64,000 nucleotides of DNA. It comes from Ulva prolifera (lineage: Eukaryota; Chlorophyta; Ulvophyceae; Ulvales; Ulvaceae). The position numbers were made by a program, and so were the translations under genes. Shown here one piece after another: positions 45,460-58,483 of this stretch (position 1 is the first letter of the stretch; each line of letters begins with the position of its first letter). Below the pieces are notes generated by a model that saw nothing but the letters and a program-made list of their open reading frames with translations, ran no database searches and had not been told where the DNA came from. Location: NCBI GenBank assembly GCA_023078555.1, contig CM041198.1, positions 10,545,874 through 10,609,873 on the forward strand. Reading direction: 5' to 3'.

Positions 45460-47394
45460 GCAAGTGACGCAATTGCCTGGTTGCCTGGCTTGTTTGGCGT
45501 GCCATCAGTATGGCAGAGGATGCTTGTGTGCAGGATGCACGACTCTCCGGGATGCATAAACAAGTAGAGGGCATCGACACATGCATGGGTCGCCGACATC
45601 CGACTTTTGAGCTGTGTCCGACATACAGTGGCTTTGGTGGCTGCATAGCCTACTATGGGTATGTCTAAGGCGAAAGAGCCTTGACATGACGTGGGGAGGG
45701 CTTCGGGAGCGGATCAATGGTGCAGCGGTGCGGCTGCGGCCTTGCCATGTGGGAAGGGCAGAGGGTCGAAGCCTCCAGCAAAGAATGTCCCCAGCAGGTA
45801 CCGAACATCATATGTGGCCGCCTCGGAGGTGGCTGCGGTGGGCTTCCATATGGGTGCGGGTGCGGATGTGTGTCACAAGGACTCAGTTTGAGAGGCATTT
45901 AGCACCGCAGGATCCACTCCTCTCTGCAGTTGCTGTTTGCAGCTGGTGGTGTGGTGGTTGACGATAAGGGCCGGTCTTCACTCCATGCACGAGCAGATTG
46001 ACCCCAACAGGCGCTGGCCAGCTGCGTCAACATCATGTCAGGCTTGCATTGGCGAGGGAGCAGGCCGCGGCCACAAAAGATGCCTGAGCACGTTGGCAGA
46101 CGCACGCGCATCCCCTCCCATGTCAAACCAGAACACCACAGCATTCATCAGCACCTAACCAAAGGTAGACTTTGAAGTGGTGGCTAGCAAAGCTGTCCCT
46201 GGCAGCCCTCGTGCCTTGGCCTCCGCCGGCGCGTCCATCGTACTGAACATGCATTTGCAGCCTGGAGACAGAGGGACGACAGTAGCGATCAAGTTGACCA
46301 CAACAGAACCATCCTGTGATACCTGCTGTACCAAGGAATGCACACAGCCATCAAGCAAAGACGAAATTGCACTTGACAATCGCCGGTGTGATATGCACCA
46401 GACAGAAATGTGGACTCGCCGGGATGGTCAGCCGAGGGTGGCGAAGGAAGTCTGCTGGCAGAGCTGAGGCGTGCTAGCTCACAGAAAACCTCATAGCACG
46501 CTTGTCTGCATCAACGGGCCTTGTGGCATGCTGTGGGCGGTGTCAGGTTGGTGTTGTATTACGAAATGGCCAATGACCGCATAAAGCATTACATCCACAG
46601 CAGCGCCGGTCGTCCTCTCGTGGAATGGCCACGGACGTACACCAGCTGGAGCCCATTCGGCTGTTGCATGGACTACCGGGGTCGGGACTTGAATGGCAGC
46701 ACCGGTGTTTGACAAACACGAGCTTGACGTGGGGAGGAAGCTCCCCATGCCATGGCCATGGTATACCATGCATGGTGTTGCCATGGTCACACTGCCAGTC
46801 AGGGGCGTCACTGCTGGGATCATGCGAGCTGTGCTGACACCACTCACTGCTGACAAGGCAGCATGCATCTCATGAATTATCGGCGAGGCTGCTCTGGCAT
46901 TGATGTACTGAAATGTTGCAGCGGTACAGCAGTCAACAGGCATCACATGCTCTCCTCAACATGCAGTCTGTAGCTTGCCACAAGCTAGTCATCAAGAGAC
47001 CTATCATGCAGATTAAACTATTTGCTGCAACACTACACTCCTGCAGCTGTCGCAGCATGGAGACAGGATCCCACAGCAGGCCTTGTGCTGGCGCAGGCCT
47101 TGTGCTGGCACACCGCGGCCTTCATGAGGACACCGCGACCATGCGCCAGCCTTGGTATCCCTTGAGCCAACCACCACGCAGACGCGATTGTACCCCGCAG
47201 CACGGATGCCATGCAAGCGCCTCACCCGAGCTGCTGAAGTTGCCTGCACCACACCAACCCGCATCAGCAGCCGCACCAACAGCAGTGCATGCCGCTTACA
47301 CACGTCCTCCGGGATTGCTGTGTGCATGCACCGGCCATGCCGCCATGTGTGGCCCCACTGACAGGCCAGACACGGCGCAGCGCCAGCCACGCAC

Positions 47395-50300
47395 CTGAAG
47401 TGCAGCAGAAAGGGCAGGAATGTGTTGCGGCCGAGCGGCATGCACGACTGCCTGTGGCGGTTCGACCGCACGATGCCCTCCAGTGCCGGCACGTCGTCCT
47501 CCATCGCTGCCTCAGCACCGTCTTCCAGCGGGGCCGCCTCCGCCGCCCACACCTTAATGTCATCGTCGATGCCCGATGTCGCCACCGTGAGCGGCTGGTG
47601 TGGGTGCGGCTCCACGCAGTTGAGCACATGCGAGTCGCCGTGCAGCATGCGCCGCAGCCGGCCGTCGCGCTTGGACCACACAAACAGGTGGCCGCAGTCG
47701 CTCCCTGACGCGACAAACTCGTCATCCAGGCCGAGGAAGCTCACGCCTTTCACTGTCTGCAGATTACGGTGGCCTGCACGCAGCAAACAGCACGCGCTCA
47801 GGTGAGGACGTCTGACACATGCAAGCTGCGCGGCAGGAGCCCCATCGCTACCCGAGAGCACTTGCTCACCTGTGGCCCTCTACTTCACAGCACAATCATG
47901 CGTGGAGGCATGCACTTGGCACGCACCAGGGCCCGAGGGATGGCTGCAGCGGTGCTGCATACGTTGCGGACGTAGGCAAGAGACAGACACAGCTGCTGCG
48001 AGATTATATTGTCGCATGCATGCGCGCCGCAGGTGGCGCCGTGCGTGCCGGTAGAGGGGCAAACCGTCAAAGCGCTGCACGACGCAATCACCGTGGGCGT
48101 TGAGCCAGAGCTGAGAGTCGCGAACCGGGTCGCCGCCCCGCAGGCAGTGTGGCGTACCGCCCACCGGCGCTTTGTGCTGCCGCGGTCCAAACGGACGCCA
48201 CAAGTCGTCCTGCAGCCCTGGCTGCTGCAGGTATTCTCCAAAGTCGTCGCTGTCATCCTCGTCCTCGTCGCCCTCCTCCTCCTCCTCGGCATCATCCTCA
48301 TCTGCGTCCTCGTCAGCTTCGTCGCTGATGTCTTGGCCCACCTCCGGCTCCCACGCACGGTCATCGTCAGACGAGTCCTCCGGTGAGTCGTCCCCGTCTC
48401 GTGCAGAGGCGGGCTGTGGCTCTGCTCCGGGCGGTGCGGCACCTGCAGCCTCGTGATGTGCCGCCCGGCGCTGCAGCCAACCGTTCACCACCGCATCCTC
48501 AAACAGCCCCTGCACACTCAGCCCCTACATCAATCCCATCTGACTGCAGGCAGGGACCCGTGCGGCAGAGCCTGCAGGATGCACACGATAGCCAGGCACG
48601 GTGCTTGACTGGGCCTGGTTGGTCGGTGGCCGTGCCACCGCATCATCAACACGCACAGACTCAGCACGCGCCCGTACCCGCAAAAGTTCTTCTGCGGCAT
48701 TGTTGGCATCGTCCATCGAGCGCTGAAGCTCTGCCTCGGAGTCTGCGGTGCTGCCGCTGCCGTGAGGCGATCCTGCGACGGCCACCCCCGCCGCTGCTCT
48801 ATCGTTATCACTTTCGCCCCCGCCTTCGGCGCCGCGCTGACCAGCTGCAAGAGCAACACTCGATGGGGCGCCCTCTCTGAGCGTGTCCGGCACTGCAGCA
48901 TCCTCTGCTTCATCACCAGGATGACCATGCTGGCCTCTGTGGTGGCTGGTGCCGGCAGAGTCTTCAAGCTGCTGCCTGTGCCCTGCAGCACGGAGCAACC
49001 TTCAGATGGCAGCAACCGCGGGCGGCCACCTGTGCCATCAGCTCTGCGACGATCTGCGCGGCTCCGATGCCTTCAAGTACACATGCTATGCTATGCTGTG
49101 CTGCCCGCACCTCGGGTGGGGGACCGGCGGCGTAGGTCAAGCTTCGTTCGGCGTACTGGCATGGGCAGCTCGGAGGCAGAGCCTGTGGCTGCGCCTGCTG
49201 TCGTCAGCTCCGCGCTGTGGCGCTTGCCACGGCCGTGGCCTTTGCGTGTGCGCTTCTGAGGCTCCGCATGTGAGTTGTCAGACCTATTTCGCTGCCGTTT
49301 CCAGGCCGTCTGCAACACCATGAAAGGTTGCAGCGCCACACACATGAATCGCACAGTATTTCAGAATGCGGACACGTCTTGAGCAGTTACACACACACTT
49401 GGGAATGGAGTGCACGGCTGGCATTGGCCTGCATACCTAGGCTCTCCGTGCCCGCGTATGCGGCCGAAGATGGTCAATTTCACAGCATGCTCCCAACATC
49501 GCCGCAGCTGTGTGTACCGTGCGACTCGAACATGTAGGTACACACAGCAATACACTGACACGGAGGGTTGATGTTCTGCAAATGCTCCTAGTAAAGCAGT
49601 CAATCCATGGCCTGCTCTCTGAGACGACTGGCGACTCACAGGCACCAAGTCCCAGTCAAGGTGGAGGTACAGGGCATGCCTCTTCGGCACATGGCGCGCT
49701 ACGGCGCGACTGGCCCTTCAGCCACGGGTGAAAAAGGTAGATGCCATCGCCACTGTACGACAGCAGCAGCTCGCCGCGCCGCGAATACGAGCACGCGGTG
49801 ATGTGCGCAAACGCACGCCTGCTCTCGCTCATCAGGTGGCTAGGGCAGAACTGGGCGACGGGTGCCGCTGCGGGCGTGACTTGAAGTGCCTGCCGTTGCA
49901 TGCGCACCATGCGTGCATCGTACACGTATGCCCACTCCTCGTCGCCTGCCGCGGCAAACTCATGTGGCCTGGCGGGATTCACGTGTATGCTGTTCAAATC
50001 AATGGACTCGTTCCTCTGCACACATGCGGTGCTACCGTGACCGAATTGTATACACACATCAGTACAGGTCCAGCACCTTTGCGCTGAGATCCTTATGTCT
50101 GCGCAGTACAGGAATGTGCTTCTGGATCCAGAGCTGGATTCAAACAGACATTGGGTGGAGTCTACCCAGTGCAGGTTCGAGAAGGATCCAGCAGATTGTG
50201 CCGGCTGGCTGCCCATGTAAATGCGCCATTGTTGTGCCATGGCCACTTACCGAATACTGCTGCAAGCAGTACCTGCCAGATCCAGCTACCTGCTGGCACA

Positions 50301-51231
50301 CCCTGCAGCGGCGGTTACAGCTGCCGTCTTCCCTCCCTAATGCCGTTCAGCCACGGTACTGAGCGGCATCGTCAAGGGGCCTGGCAGCGTCGAGTCCAAC
50401 AGAGCGCACCCTCCTTGTAACATTTGAGAACACCGTCAATAGCTTCTCGCAGCCTGCCCTTCGCTGGCGCACGTCATAGTGCCGCACAACAGCATCCTCA
50501 CCAGAGGAGTAGAAGCAGTGGACTTGCGAAGGATCTACTGCAAGTTTGTGTGCCCTGCCCTCGTGCTGACCTATCTTTTTGCTACTCACGCGGCCACTGG
50601 TCGAAAGCAGATGCAATCGGACCTGCATTCACTGCTGCTGGTGGATGGAGCTTTTTTCTCTGGTGCATCTGCATGGGGATCTGCAGACAAGCGCGGGCTG
50701 CACAAGTCCTGCTGGCGATCTCACCTGTCCATCAGCGGCACAGGAGACCACGGTCTTATCGCCAGCGCCGATCAGTCGCGCCTGAAAGATGTTGTTGGTG
50801 TGCTGGCTCTCCCACTGCAAGTCGCATTCTCCTGCAAACCCAACTCGTCTAATTAGCTGACGAATCCCGCTGCCAACGAACCAAGACCGGGGCTTTTCGT
50901 CTTTATTTCTGCATTCTGGATTATTGCTCTGCGATGCGTGTCCTGGCGATTTCGGGGCCGACTAGGCCTCGGCATGCACGTCCGCACCAGATGCGTGTGG
51001 CGCACCATTCTCCCAGTCCCATATCCTGATGACTCGATCATCCGACCCAGACAGAAGCTTGTGGCCATCTGGCGTGAAACATACCGTGTTTACGCAGCCA
51101 TCATGGCCAACTAATTCATGCTTCCGGTGCAGACGATAAATGCACCCCGAATCCGGTCCCGATGCGTCCAACGCAAACTGGCGTGAAGTTTTGTAGCTAC
51201 CTATTTCCCGATCGTGTATTCTTTTAAGCAT
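47395..51231 (-). CDS. DCAF8: DCAF8-like WD40 protein, CUL4-DDB1 substrate adaptor
   Basis: Probable substrate receptor of a CUL4-DDB1 ubiquitin ligase. Start ATG at 51231. Supported exons: 51231-51006, 50831-50725, 50622-50410, 50015 to ~49730, ~49309-49111, ~48970 to ~48690, ~48515-48240, 47773-47395; junctions after the fourth exon are approximate. WD repeats: ELVGHDGCVNTVCF...LSGSDDRVIRIWDW; NNIFQARL; AHKLAVDP...SSGEDAVVRHYDVRQ; IDLNSIHVNPARP...VYDAR; TACSYSRRGELLLSYS. A long acidic/basic insert follows (KRTRKGHGRGK, then a Glu/Asp-rich run near 48250-48330). Last comes VKGVSFLG...FVASGSDCGHLFVW...VLNCVEPHPHQP...TSGIDDDIKVWA, diagnostic of the DCAF8 family. HYDVR and VYDAR fit the WDxR signature of DDB1-binding proteins. 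The C-terminal exon after the donor at 47394 was not found. Confidence 0.83.
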
Positions 51232-52025
51232 GATCGTGCCTCTGCAGAACAACTCGTGTCAATTCATCTTCAACAAGCCGAAGCGCAAGAGTCTTTCCAC
51301 CGTCGCCCGCACGCACAAAGGTAATCTCACACAGAAGAATATTATACGTTCCATACATGCGCTAGTCGTGACGTGCATCCGAATGCCAGCGGAGCTATGT
51401 CTGTGGACCGATTTCGACTGGACGTGAGTCAGCGCAAATCAAAGCCTAGCCCTTCGTGCACGATAGCGCGGTTTTACTGGCCAAGCGACAACATAGCCCC
51501 TACGACACCCGTGCTTATGCGCATGCACGTGCACTGTCCGAATCGATCCTGCAGCGCCCTGCAATGCACGCCAACTTCAATTGCAGTCGACGGATATTGG
51601 TCTGCCCATCTACGACGGCACACACGCGAGCGGTTGCTGACGTGTGCGGTTGCATGGGTGTGTTGGTCTGTCACTATAGCTACAACGATGGTGGCCACCC
51701 GGAGTGTACTGTCTGAATGCATTTTACGGTCTCAGGGCTGAACGTGCACATTGTCGACCTATTTTGCACCACTTACCGGCAGCTGGCCAATGAGGACATG
51801 TCGCGACCGCGTTGCGGTGCACGGCCGTGTACACGTGGTGCATTGCATGAAACTGATTCTACACTGTATCGTTCAGCTGATGGTAGCCGCTGATTAGTTT
51901 TGCATGAGACGGTGGCCCCCGGTGGAAGCTTCTTCCGGCCCCGCCCTCCCTATGTATCCATCTCCAACCGCTGTCTGCAGCATATATCTCGGATCAGGGT
52001 CGAATCGGGTCGGGGTGATGACGGG
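51232..52025. other. No recognisable gene
   Basis: Upstream flank of the DCAF8-like gene. Short frames without motifs; probably promoter sequence near 51232-51450. Confidence 0.5.
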
Positions 52026-52466
52026 TCACTTTTGAAAAGTGAGATATACATCTGCTTGTCCCCCCCACGGATTCGCACCTGTTCTGTTCAGGTTGATGCT
52101 CAGCGGCATCTCAGCGCTCTTCGATGCGGGCCAAGTCTCTCCTCTGTAGGTGGTCTGTGTTTGTCTCGAGACTCTTTGACTCGAGTCGAGAGATGCGTGA
52201 GCCCCCGTATTATTCTTACACGCACGGTGTGCCCTCGCCACCCTCGCCAGCTTGGACAGTCCACGGAAGTCAGCCGCACGAGCAGTAAAGCAGCAGTAGA
52301 AACACAAACAACTTCTATGCTTCACATCGCGAACTGTATCGGCCTTGACGACCGGAAACCACAACCGATCAGTGCTGCCATGAGTGTGGCGCCACACCGG
52401 CAGGCTTCGGATCGGCTTGTTGCTCTTAGATGCGCCGTACTTCGCCGAGAAGTCGCAAATATGCAC
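52026..52466 (-). pseudogene. Tyrosine-recombinase element, N-terminal fragment
   Basis: The minus-strand frame contains FTARAADFRGLSKLARVAR and AHRACKNN (52205-52312). This is almost the same as the plus-strand sequence at 53773-53885, which leads into the recombinase pseudogene. The remainder of the frame has no counterpart. It is interpreted as a second, inverted copy of the start of the same element's ORF. Confidence 0.55.
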
Positions 52467-52987
52467 ATTGCTGGTTTAATTGCTATCTTTAAGCTTCGCT
52501 GTACATCTGAACCTACTTGGTTGCGGTTGGTACGAGGTTGGCTTTCGTGCTGCCACAACACCAACGCAATCTGGTATCAAGTTGATCAGTCGACGTGCGT
52601 AAAGAACGCAATCAGTGGCGCTTTACTGGCTAAGGCGGATGCTGGAACTGGTCATGCCAGATATACATTGAACGTGGGCTCAGCATGAACATGCGAATGG
52701 AACCAACTTAACTCTTACACCAGCAGACCGCTGCAGCGGTGTCAATCAATATGTTTCTGCCACAGTATCAAAACAATGCATCTATCTGCCGTTTGTTAAC
52801 AAGAGCACCATATCGTCCATGTCAATATGTCGCTCATCGGGTGTTGCACAATCATTGTGCACGATGGGCTGGAGTGCTCTGCAGCAATTGCGACATCAAA
52901 CTGTGTGGCTCTGAGGGAGGTATCCCACTAAGCTTTGCGAGCCGCTGCAAGTTCTCTGCATAGATGCGCAAAAACCTACACGTCTTG

Positions 52988-53698
52988 TCAAAAGCGGATA
53001 GCATCTGAATGAGTCCAGAGGCACATACGCTTCAGTATCGAGGAATTTGGTACCCCTTCTATGATTTTGCCAGTGCAGAACGCTCTAGTGTCTTCACTGA
53101 CCTTTATAGTCTTGTGCGGACATCCCTCTTGTGTGCGATCACTGCTGTGCTTCCCATGATTGTGCAACACAATGTACAAGTCATTGGGATGGTTGAGGAA
53201 CACGCGGCAGTGCAACTTGTACTTGCAACCATAGCAGGTCACTCCAGTACCCCTTGCATCCCTGCCTGCACGAGAAGGTCCATTGGCAGCAGCTGTTTGA
53301 TCTGCCTTTGCAGCCATTTTAGCAGCATAAGCCCCAACCAGCCCAGCATCCTGCTTTTCTTTGGTTGCTGTACATCGGCTGGCCCCGAAATTGCAAAGAT
53401 AGGTGTGGTTCAACGTAGTAGTTTTGCCAGGTTTCTGATTATGCTTACATAGCCTGCAGTTGCCCCGCTGATCCTCAGAGCGCTTGAAATTTTCAAGGAC
53501 GTTGTTGACATCCTCACAACGAAGACACGCAGCAACAGTATCCTTGCGTGAATCAAGAGTCCAGCGTATAATATCAAAAGATATAGACTCATCACATTGT
53601 TGAGGTTCCAGTTTCAAGTCTCGAACGTCTACCGCAATGGACAGGTTCGTCAACGGGGTTGTCGTCGGAAGCTTAAGCGCCATAGTATATGCACGCAT
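52988..53698 (-). CDS. Putative zinc-binding, transposase-like protein
   Basis: A single open frame of 236 codons with an ATG start (MRAYTMALK). I do not recognise it firmly. It has several Cys/His pairs: CLRC, CRLC, then CYGCKYKLHC followed ~20 residues later by HNHGKH. This last arrangement is like the WRKY/GCM1- or FLYWCH-type fingers found in MULE and related transposases, where it is followed by a helix like the TGKIIEGVPNSSILKRM seen here. No catalytic DDE domain is visible in the flanking 1 kb, so it would be a fragment or a domesticated finger. It lies between two inverted copies of recombinase-element sequence (52205-52312 and 53773-53885). Confidence 0.45.
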   Translation of the reverse strand: MRAYTMALKLPTTTPLTNLSIAVDVRDLKLEPQQCDESISFDIIRWTLDSRKDTVAACLRCEDVNNVLENFKRSEDQRGNCRLCKHNQKPGKTTTLNHTYLCNFGASRCTATKEKQDAGLVGAYAAKMAAKADQTAAANGPSRAGRDARGTGVTCYGCKYKLHCRVFLNHPNDLYIVLHNHGKHSSDRTQEGCPHKTIKVSEDTRAFCTGKIIEGVPNSSILKRMCLWTHSDAIRF

Positions 53699-53727
53699 TT
53701 TGGCCGCGAAGGCATTCCTGGCCTTAG

Positions 53728-53772
53728 TCTAGATAGATAGATCGATAGATCAATAGATCAATCGATAGATCA
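53728..53772. repeat. GATA/GATC-type microsatellite
   Basis: Short mixed array of AGAT, CGAT and CAAT units just upstream of the recombinase pseudogene. Confidence 0.85.
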
Positions 53773-54127
53773 AGTAATGATAGTGTTTCTGCTGCTGCCT
53801 TACTGCTCGTGCGGCTGACTTCCGTGGACTGCCCAAGCTGGCGAGGGTGGCGAGGGCACACCGCGCGTGTAAGAATAATATGGGCGCGCGTGAGGCCCGG
53901 CTGCGCGCCGAACGCGAGCGACTGACCGCTGATGAGCGCTCCTTCTGCCGGCACCCCAGAACGGAGTCCAACTATTCCAAGGCCAACGATCTGTTTGAGC
54001 CTTTCCTGCAGCTGATGTCTGCCACAGTGGACCAGGGCTGGGCCACGTGCCGCCCGGACCATATGTGCTTGTTCCTCCATGAGCATCTTCTCCCAAACCT
54101 AACCGGCCGCTCCTGTTCGGGTGTGGC
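53773..54127 (+). pseudogene. Tyrosine recombinase, N-terminal part (split gene)
   Basis: The frame runs through LTARAADFRGLPKLARVAR, an Arg/Glu-rich helix (REARLRAERERLTADE) and FEPFLQLMSATVDQGWATC to HLLPNLTGR. This resembles the SAM-like DNA-binding lead-in of tyrosine recombinases carried by Chlamydomonad DIRS/Crypton-like elements. At 54128 the sequence enters a DNA transposon. The same frame resumes at 55835 (VATSTLQGW), which shows the two halves were one gene. Confidence 0.7.
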
Positions 54128-55834
54128 CAGGGGGGTCTGCACTCGGGCCATGCACACGTCCACCGGGAACGCGAGCCACTCAGACATCGCCCAGGGCCCT
54201 GGGCGGTGTCTATAGACTTACCATAACATACTGAATGCACACAGGCGGTCCCTGGGCGAAACGTAGAGAGGTGCCCAGGGAAAGGCCCGTTTTCGCCCCA
54301 AATGCTGATTTCGCCCATGGACGCGGATTTGGCGCCCAGCGCACGCCCAGTGAGCACAGTGGGTTGAGAACACCCCAAAAACACTATAGCATGTCTCACG
54401 GTTGTTCAGTGACCTATCAACCGGTGTCGTGCGGGTATATGCGACGTGTCTGTGATGCAGTCATGGAGAGCGGACACCACGCCGGCCTAGACCGGCTTAG
54501 CTGCCACAGACTCAGCGATTGAGTGAAGTGACTGGCATTGCTTTTGGTTTCTGCCGGAACTTGCGTGCAATTTCTTGCGTACACCGGCTCATCAAAGCCA
54601 CGGCAAGAATGATCCCTGCGCGATCTACAAATCGCAGTCATAATTTTCGCCAGTGTACATCAGCTCCTTCTTCGTTTTGGAGGGCACGGAGGCGCTGCGA
54701 ATCTGGCTGTGACGGTCGCGACAGCATGTTCATTATAATTTTCACACAAATGTATTCAGCTCTACGCAATAACTTATCGCTATTCAACCAGCACCGATCC
54801 ACGTGAGCGATTCGTGGTCAATCATGATGTCATCAGTGGGCGTAATGTGGCAGGTCACAGATGCAAGCACACAAAGAGGCTGTGTGTAAGGCATTCTTGC
54901 TTTCCTACACCTCTGATGCAGTTCAGAATCCCATGACAGCGATACAGAGCGCATGCTGAGTTCCTCTCGCGTAAATATGCTTTTGCATTCTTTTCCACAG
55001 CAGTGTACGGTCAACTGCATCGGTTTTCTGCCTCTTGCAAAATGCTACCATGCAATCAGCATACAACCTGACTGGCAACCTTCAGATGTGACATCGCTTG
55101 CAATACAATCGAGATGCAACTAAATGATACTGTCATTTATGACAAACATGCCAGATGTATCAACCAGGCCAGTTGCATCCATGTGGTGTCAATACAATGC
55201 CCTTCACCATATGGACAGCCGCTTGATCAGCCTTGATCACAGCTGTCGATATCGTTGAAGGTATCCCGACTGTACCATAATTTAAGCATGCACGCCTATT
55301 GACGCCTGTTGTTGTATACTCATGCCATGTACGGGACACGCCAGAACGAAATGGGGTCAGAGCCGCTGAAGCAATCAACCGCAGAGCGACAAAGCAACCC
55401 ATCCCCAAGAGTGAAAAACACCTGTATTGATTCTTTATAGCGCTCCAATCGCGCAGAGCAGCTGCCTACATGTGGCAGAACATGACCCCACAAGTCGCAC
55501 AACGGCTAGGACGCCTTCCACAGCAATCGATGACATCAAATATAACGTCCCACAATGGAATATAAACATAATAAGGGTGTCCTAGGCTCACTGGGCATGC
55601 TCTGGGCACGTGCTGGGCGCTGTAGGCGTTCCCTGGGCGAAATGGGTCATTCTGCCCAGGCATGCACACGCTTTTCGACGAAAAGACTGCTTTCGCCCAG
55701 CGACGTGAGACGACCGCCTGTGTGCATTCAGTATGTTATTTTGAGTCCATAGACACAACCCAGGGCCCTGGGCGATGTCTGAGTGGCTCGCGTTCCCGGT
55801 GGACCTGTGCATGTCCCGAGTGCAGAACCCCCTG
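54128..55834. mobile_element. CAGGGGG-ended DNA transposon nested in recombinase gene
   Basis: A 1,707-bp insertion with terminal inverted repeats of about 125 bp and roughly 90% identity. It starts CAGGGGGGTCTGCACTCGGG, and the other end inverted starts CAGGGGGTTCTGCACTCGGG. Repeated TGGGCGAAA motifs lie just inside both ends. Flanks share TGTGGC (54122-54127 and 55835-55840), a 6-bp duplication; if the terminal CA belongs to the flank it is an 8-bp TGTGGCCA, as for hAT. No transposase frame is visible inside, so it is non-autonomous. Confidence 0.87.
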
Positions 55835-56695
55835 TGTGGCCACTTCTACCCTCCAAGGCTGGGTCAGTGCGCTGGGTCGGTGCTTCGACTTCCGGGGGCG
55901 CAGCCGGGACTGGTGTGACGAGGGGTACGGGAATCCGGTGCGATCGGAGCTGGTGCGCGGCGCTGTGCGTGCTTAACAGCGGCAGCAGGCTGTTGTTGGG
56001 GCGCGCCCACGCAGTGCTGTTCCTTTCACCTCCCATACTGTAGCTGCTCTAATTGGTCGCATGGACGTTGAGCTGCGCGCTGCAGCTGCAGCGGGTGTGG
56101 CTACTAGGGTCTCAGTGCTCCTGAGGGATGCTACCTATATCCTATATCTGTGCAACAGTGGCCGTAGGGGTCAGGATGCCCTGTATGTGGACTGGGAGGA
56201 TCTTTATTTGCAGTGCGCAGAGCGTACAGTTGTCGCAGTCAGTGACGCCTGGGCTGGGGAGTTCCTTCATTCGGATGTGCCGATTGGTTGCCTTCTCATG
56301 GTACCCTGCCGTAGCAAAACAGAGCAGTTTCGGCGACCCCATAACCAGGAGATTGCGATACATGAGAACTCCGATCTCTGTGCTATCCGGCGCCTCCGCC
56401 TCCTATATCGATGGCAGCGTGCTCGATCCCGCAGGCATCCTGTTGGACCCGCATTTCGTTCCCAGCAGCCTGGTTCCCCGCAGCTGTCTTCGCAAGCGGC
56501 CGGCAACCGGTGAAGGCTAATCTCCTCCGGTTTGGTGTTGATGGCGGGGAGACTATGCACAGTTTCTGGAGAGGGCATGTGCAAACTGCCCAAGCTGCTG
56601 CGGAGCCTACAGCGGTCACTATGAGGAGGACTGGCATGACCAGTGCTGCTACGTTCGACCGATACGCTGACCGTGGGCGTCACCTGCGGTAGGCG
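55835..56695 (+). pseudogene. Tyrosine recombinase, catalytic part (split gene)
   Basis: Continues the gene interrupted at 54127. Blocks: TLQGWVSALGRCFDFRGRS (core-binding), LLRDATYILYLCNSGRRGQD with the first catalytic Arg, and CRSKTEQF with a probable catalytic Lys. In another frame GETMHSFWRG and MTSAATFDRYADRGRHLR follow, the latter with the nucleophilic Tyr. An in-frame stop lies near 55975 and at least one frameshift between 56410 and 56520. The usual H-S-x-R-R-G box reads H-S-F-W-R-G, so the second catalytic Arg is Trp. Such recombinases occur in DIRS, Ngaro, PAT and Crypton elements; no RT is seen next to it, so the class is open. Confidence 0.75.
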
Positions 56696-56916
56696 TACAT
56701 CATTATACCACCAGTCTCATGTGACGAACAGACTCTGTAAGCCGGTGTTCCACTGGCCACTTGTGTGGTTGCCAGGTCTGGCTGATGTGGGGCACATTGC
56801 AGCACTGTAGCAGTTGTTGATAATCGCATTTTCCCAGGCCAGCTGGCTATCTTCTTCTGACGGGTGCTCCTGATACCGCGTGAGCAGACTCACCGTGTAC
56901 ATTGTGCCTCTCTATA

Positions 56917-56944
56917 TAAGATCATATATATATATATGATCTTC
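56917..56944. repeat. AT-rich palindrome
   Basis: AAGATCATATATATA continuing to its mirror ATATGATCTT gives a perfect ~26-bp palindrome. No gene is visible nearby (56696-57040). Confidence 0.85.
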
Positions 56945-57039
56945 AGCCGCATATGCGGTAACGACACAACCGCCAGAAAGATACATCTCGCTGTCCATGG
57001 CGCTGTATAACACGACAGGTGTTCATTATACGTGTCTGC

Positions 57040-58080
<1,041 letters not shown>

Positions 58081-58132
58081 TAGGCAATATTGCTTTCTTT
58101 GCCAATGGTGTGCTGTCGAACTCGGTGGTAGC

Positions 58133-58483
58133 TGTCACAATGCATGAGCCTGCGGGCAGCAGTGTGGTGAAAGGTGCACCCATGCACGATCGATCTGCGG
58201 ATCCAGTGCAGGTAAGCCGCCAGCGGGATTGTCCCGGTGTAGCGAGGGAGATACTGCTAGGGTTTTCCGCCGTAACCTTGAGTGTTCAGTGTGCATATAA
58301 GGATGTGCACACTGAGATCTGTAACCATTCTTCTTACTGTTTCACGGTATTAGCAGTATCCATCTCCCCTTTAAGCGTTCCTCGGTTCTACCTCTGTGCG
58401 CAGCAGGTATAGAACACTGGACTCCTGACCTGATCTGAACTGAGACTGCGCGTCTGACCTGACAGCATATAGCATTTCTGACA
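58133..58483 (+). repeat. 5' LTR of A4
   Basis: A 351-bp LTR from TGTCACAATGCATGAGCC to CATTTCTGACA, followed immediately by TGGAATCGATGAA, a mutated family A primer-binding site. Only one LTR of the pair is in the window. Confidence 0.93.
58289..58312 (+). promoter_or_regulatory. TATA-like element in LTR-A
   Basis: CATATAAG sits within an inverted repeat GTGTGCATAT...GTGCACAC. The arrangement is conserved in the LTRs at 4181, 9980, 15264 and 58133, so it is the best candidate for the retrotransposon core promoter. Confidence 0.5.
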
